Shown piece by piece: positions 5,526 to 6,558 of a DNA stretch of 6,558 bases. A program made the position numbers and the translations under genes. Below the pieces are notes generated by a model. The model was not told the origin of the DNA and ran no database searches. It was given only the letters and a program-made list of their open reading frames with translations. How positions within the stretch are numbered: the stretch's first letter is position 1; the number at the start of each line of letters is the position of its first letter. This stretch comes from Syntrophomonadaceae bacterium. GTDB taxonomy: Bacteria > Bacillota_D > Dethiobacteria > DTU022. The stretch is from contig PWUG01000269.1 in assembly GCA_003562605.1 (NCBI GenBank), forward strand, positions 1 to 6,558. The letters are read 5' to 3'.

Positions 5526-5559
5526 AAAGAAAAAGGGCCCCCAGCTTACGCCGGGAGCC
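5526..5559 (-). terminator. Rho-independent terminator on the minus strand
   Basis: Read on the minus strand, GGCTCCCGGC pairs with GCTGGGGGCC over ten base pairs, two of them G-U, closed by a GTAA tetraloop (GNRA type) and followed, after one C, by TTTTTCTTT. On the plus strand the two G-U pairs become A-C mismatches and no T run follows, so the element acts on minus-strand transcripts. No minus-strand protein gene lies just upstream, which suggests it ends a non-coding transcript. Confidence 0.82.
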
Positions 5560-5585
5560 TTCCCCTGTAACACGCTGCGCAGGTA
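5533..5585. repeat. Dispersed repeat, copy B
   Basis: This 53-base copy of the element at 3881-3931 has the same orientation and about 40 of 51 aligned positions identical by eye. It includes the terminator stem and half of the adjacent ACGCT...AGCGT hairpin. Conservation stops at GCAGGTA on one side and at AAGGG on the other. The two copies are about 1.65 kb apart. Confidence 0.7.
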
Positions 5586-5756
5586 CCGCCTGAGCGTCAA
5601 ACTCAACCTTGCTCGACGGTCCCCGTAAGGCGTTGCCAGTTCAGAACTCAATCTTCTGAAGATCTTAACTCCCGCTGAAATGTGACCCACCCTGCCAGGG
5701 GAATCTGTGCCCTTTCTCGGGAAGGAGTTGTCATCTTGCAGAAGGGGAAAGAGGCG

Positions 5757-5987
5757 ATGATCTCGGTGGAAGCATGGATGACGATCAGGCATCTCCACAA
5801 AAGTGGGATGGGGATACAGCTGTGTCACCTAATGGAGCAGGGTGAGCACTGGGCAACCGGGATGCCCTGGATAGAAGGAGTCATAGGGACGCTGGGCGAA
5901 GCTCTTGGCTCCCATAACAGGAGGTCTGCGGCGTGCTGGACAAGGGCAGAAATCTCGGTCATGTTCGACAGAAGGTTGAGCGGGTAA
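5757..5987 (+). CDS. Small accessory ORF with IS21-transposase-like N-terminus, possibly a remnant
   Basis: The 76-residue frame starts at the ATG at 5757, about 9 bases after AAGGGG. Its first residues, MISVEAWMTIRHLHKSGMGI, look like the start of IS21-type IstA transposases (usually an ExWxxIRxLH segment followed by a helix-turn-helix). The helix-turn-helix does not follow: the next part (CHLMEQGEHWATGMPWIEGV) and the Arg/Ser-rich tail have no family character. The last 55 bases overlap the next gene in another frame. It may be a decayed transposase start or an unrelated small accessory protein. It heads a compact plus-strand group with the genes at 5933 and 6180. Confidence 0.4.
   Translation: MISVEAWMTIRHLHKSGMGIQLCHLMEQGEHWATGMPWIEGVIGTLGEALGSHNRRSAACWTRAEISVMFDRRLSG
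5919..5924 (+). promoter_or_regulatory. Shine-Dalgarno site deciding a GTG start
   Basis: AGGAGG lies 8 bases before the GTG at 5933. An in-frame TAA at 5915-5917 excludes any longer start. Confidence 0.7.
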
Positions 5988-6175
5988 AGGCTTCACCTGG
6001 TCCAAGCCTGGCTGCCTCTGTGTTGGCTAGGGCGGCTGCTGATTGCGGTAGGGATGACCATTGGCCTGGCATAGAGGCGTTCATGGAGTCGCCGCTATGC
6101 GAGTTCTGGTGCGATCTATCGGGACTGGATCCTGATGAATATAGAAGCCGCTTGCGATATCTTTTGGAGGGATGA
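5933..6175 (+). CDS. Small phage-like or accessory protein of unknown function (80 aa)
   Basis: The GTG start is fixed by the upstream in-frame stop and a strong AGGAGG. The protein has a basic N-terminus (about 1-25) and then a helical domain, SLAASVLARAAADCGR (25-40), HWPGIEAFMESPLCEFWCDL (43-62) and SGLDPDEYRSRLRYLLEG (63-80). The ESPLxEFWCDLxGLDPDxxRxRL pattern resembles small proteins I associate with prophages and integrated elements of Bacillota, where the end often reads GLDPExVRRR; this is a recollection and no function is known to me. It overlaps the 5757 frame by 55 bases and is followed 4 bases later by the 6180 gene, so the last two are almost certainly co-transcribed. Confidence 0.7.
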   Translation: MLDKGRNLGHVRQKVERVKASPGPSLAASVLARAAADCGRDDHWPGIEAFMESPLCEFWCDLSGLDPDEYRSRLRYLLEG

Positions 6176-6179
6176 TCGA

Positions 6180-6371
6180 ATGGCTACCTTTTGCCCATTC
6201 ACAAATAGCATTTGCATAGACGGTTGCTACAACGATGTTCCGGAGGAGATCACCGTGGTGTGCACCTTCTTCCGGGAAGATGAGGGTTGTCTATTGGGCA
6301 AAATCGCAGACGAGCTAACGGAGTGGCTCCGTCACCAGAATGCTGAGAAGAATCAGTCGCGATCAAGATGA
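6180..6371 (+). CDS. Small cysteine-rich protein of unknown function (63 aa)
   Basis: The ATG at 6180 follows GGAGG at 6166-6170 by 9 bases; in-frame upstream codons belong to the overlap with the preceding gene and are not needed. Five cysteines are present: C5, C12, C16, C28 and C37, in CPFTNSICIDGC (5-16), VVCTF and DEGCLLG. The CPFT-x3-C-x3-C opening is typical of small putative metal-binding proteins in accessory regions of Bacillota, but I cannot name a family. The C-terminal third is a charged helix (KIADELTEWLRHQNAEKNQ). It ends 11 bases from the convergent ireB. Confidence 0.72.
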   Translation: MATFCPFTNSICIDGCYNDVPEEITVVCTFFREDEGCLLGKIADELTEWLRHQNAEKNQSRSR

Positions 6372-6382
6372 CTCAGGTTTCA

Positions 6383-6558
6383 TCACATGGTACTGGATAA
6401 GCTTGGACCGGCAGCGAAGTAGTGCCTGACAATCTCCTCCAGTATAGCATCGCGGTCCAGCTTCGCTATCAAACTACGAGCGTTTCCGTGAGCGGTGATG
6501 TAGGCGGGTTCTCCGGACATGAGGTAGGAAGCAAGCTGCCGTACAGGGCTGTAGCCCC
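6383..6558 (-). CDS. ireB: IreB family regulatory phosphoprotein (UPF0297/YrzL-like), 5' end cut by window edge
   Basis: The visible C-terminal 57 residues read [20 protein letters not shown] then [27 protein letters not shown] and a short tail. This closely follows the family core [20 protein letters not shown]...H..ARxLIRKxERDExxEELVxxYL, so the assignment is firm. IreB is a small cytosolic protein; in Enterococcus it is a substrate of the Ser/Thr kinase IreK and affects cephalosporin resistance. The phosphorylated Thr region near the N-terminus lies outside the window. The tail [10 protein letters not shown] replaces the usual charged end. In many Bacillota ireB sits between alaS and ruvX (yqgF); here convergent accessory genes lie downstream instead of ruvX. 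What lies upstream, beyond the right edge, cannot be seen. Confidence 0.93.
   Translation of the reverse strand, partial: GYSPVRQLASYLMSGEPAYITAHGNARSLIAKLDRDAILEEIVRHYFAAGPSLSSTM

Larger units (their letters stand above)
5526..5664 (-). ncRNA. Candidate structured RNA ending in the 5526-5559 terminator
   Basis: Going 5' to 3' on the minus strand there are consecutive hairpins: ATCTT-cag-AAGAT (5651-5663, extendable by a G-U pair); AGTT-ctg-AACT (5638-5648); CCTT-ACGG-gga-CCGT-cgagc-AAGG (5607-5630); ACGCT-CAGG-cggta-CCTG-cgc-AGCGT (5572-5597); then the terminator. No minus-strand gene encloses or directly follows them, so a stand-alone small RNA is more likely than a riboswitch. The 5' end and promoter are unknown. 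It does not match the T-box, cobalamin, SAM, FMN, SRP or 6S consensus features I know. Confidence 0.45.
5412..5756. other. Gene-free region with a minus-strand RNA candidate
   Basis: No gene with family support is seen in these 345 bases. Frames crossing it lack ribosome sites or recognisable content. Its main content is the structured segment at 5526-5664, described separately. The plus-strand promoter for the small-gene cluster at 5757 should lie in its right part, but I could not pick out boxes. Confidence 0.55.

Noticed and set aside
5270..5527. 85-codon minus-strand frame
   Set aside because: No ribosome site, low-complexity Pro/Ala-rich product, and antisense to the more plausible glycine-rich peptide.
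5530..5720. SRP RNA, 6S RNA, tmRNA or RNase P RNA on the minus strand
   Set aside because: The conserved cores I know (for example the GGAAG/AGCA loop of SRP RNA or the ends of tmRNA) are missing, and the fold is a row of hairpins.
5451..5828. 125-codon minus-strand frame across the RNA candidate
   Set aside because: The translation has no recognisable domain, and the frame crosses the hairpins and the terminator stem, which explain the sequence better.

Overview
The window looks like chromosomal DNA of an anaerobic, Bacillota-like bacterium with roughly even base composition. The reasons are: strong GGAGG-type ribosome binding sites in front of most genes; several TTG or GTG starts (909, 1567, 2588, 5933); a DegV/FakB-type fatty-acid-binding protein next to an acyl-phosphate-dependent acyltransferase (PlsY); two proteins with desulforedoxin-type CxxC...CCG metal sites, common in anaerobes; and the C-terminal end of an IreB-family protein (UPF0297, YrzL-like), a family known mainly from Bacillota. 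The organism call is an inference.

Layout. 1-2166, plus strand: degV/fakB (5' end cut by the window edge), an unrecognised five-helix membrane protein and plsY. In Bacillota, FakB presents fatty acids to the kinase FakA, and PlsY transfers the acyl group from acyl-phosphate to glycerol-3-phosphate, so this part reads as membrane-lipid supply. 2181-3678, minus strand: in transcription order, a long TspO/MBR-like membrane protein, a 40-residue desulforedoxin-like protein and a DUF2177 membrane protein, converging on plsY. 3679-4048: a gene-free divergent region that carries one copy of a dispersed repeat.

4049-5010, plus strand: three small cysteine-containing proteins, namely a membrane zinc-ribbon protein, a protein with a C-terminal desulforedoxin-like knuckle, and a 56-residue basic protein ending in a CCGNY...GC motif. 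5011-5756: mostly non-coding, with two doubtful very short ORFs, an orphan perfect Shine-Dalgarno sequence in a hairpin, and a minus-strand structured RNA candidate that ends in a clear intrinsic terminator. Its 3' part is the second copy of the repeat at 3881-3931. 5757-6371, plus strand: three tightly packed small ORFs of accessory or phage-like character; the first begins like an IS21-type transposase and may be a remnant. 6383-6558, minus strand: ireB, whose 5' end runs off the right edge.

No complete known mobile element, CRISPR array, tRNA or rRNA was seen. The least explained items are the paired repeat with its candidate RNA, the CCGN small protein, and the run of small Cys-rich proteins at 4049-5010. 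I cannot show that these form one system.
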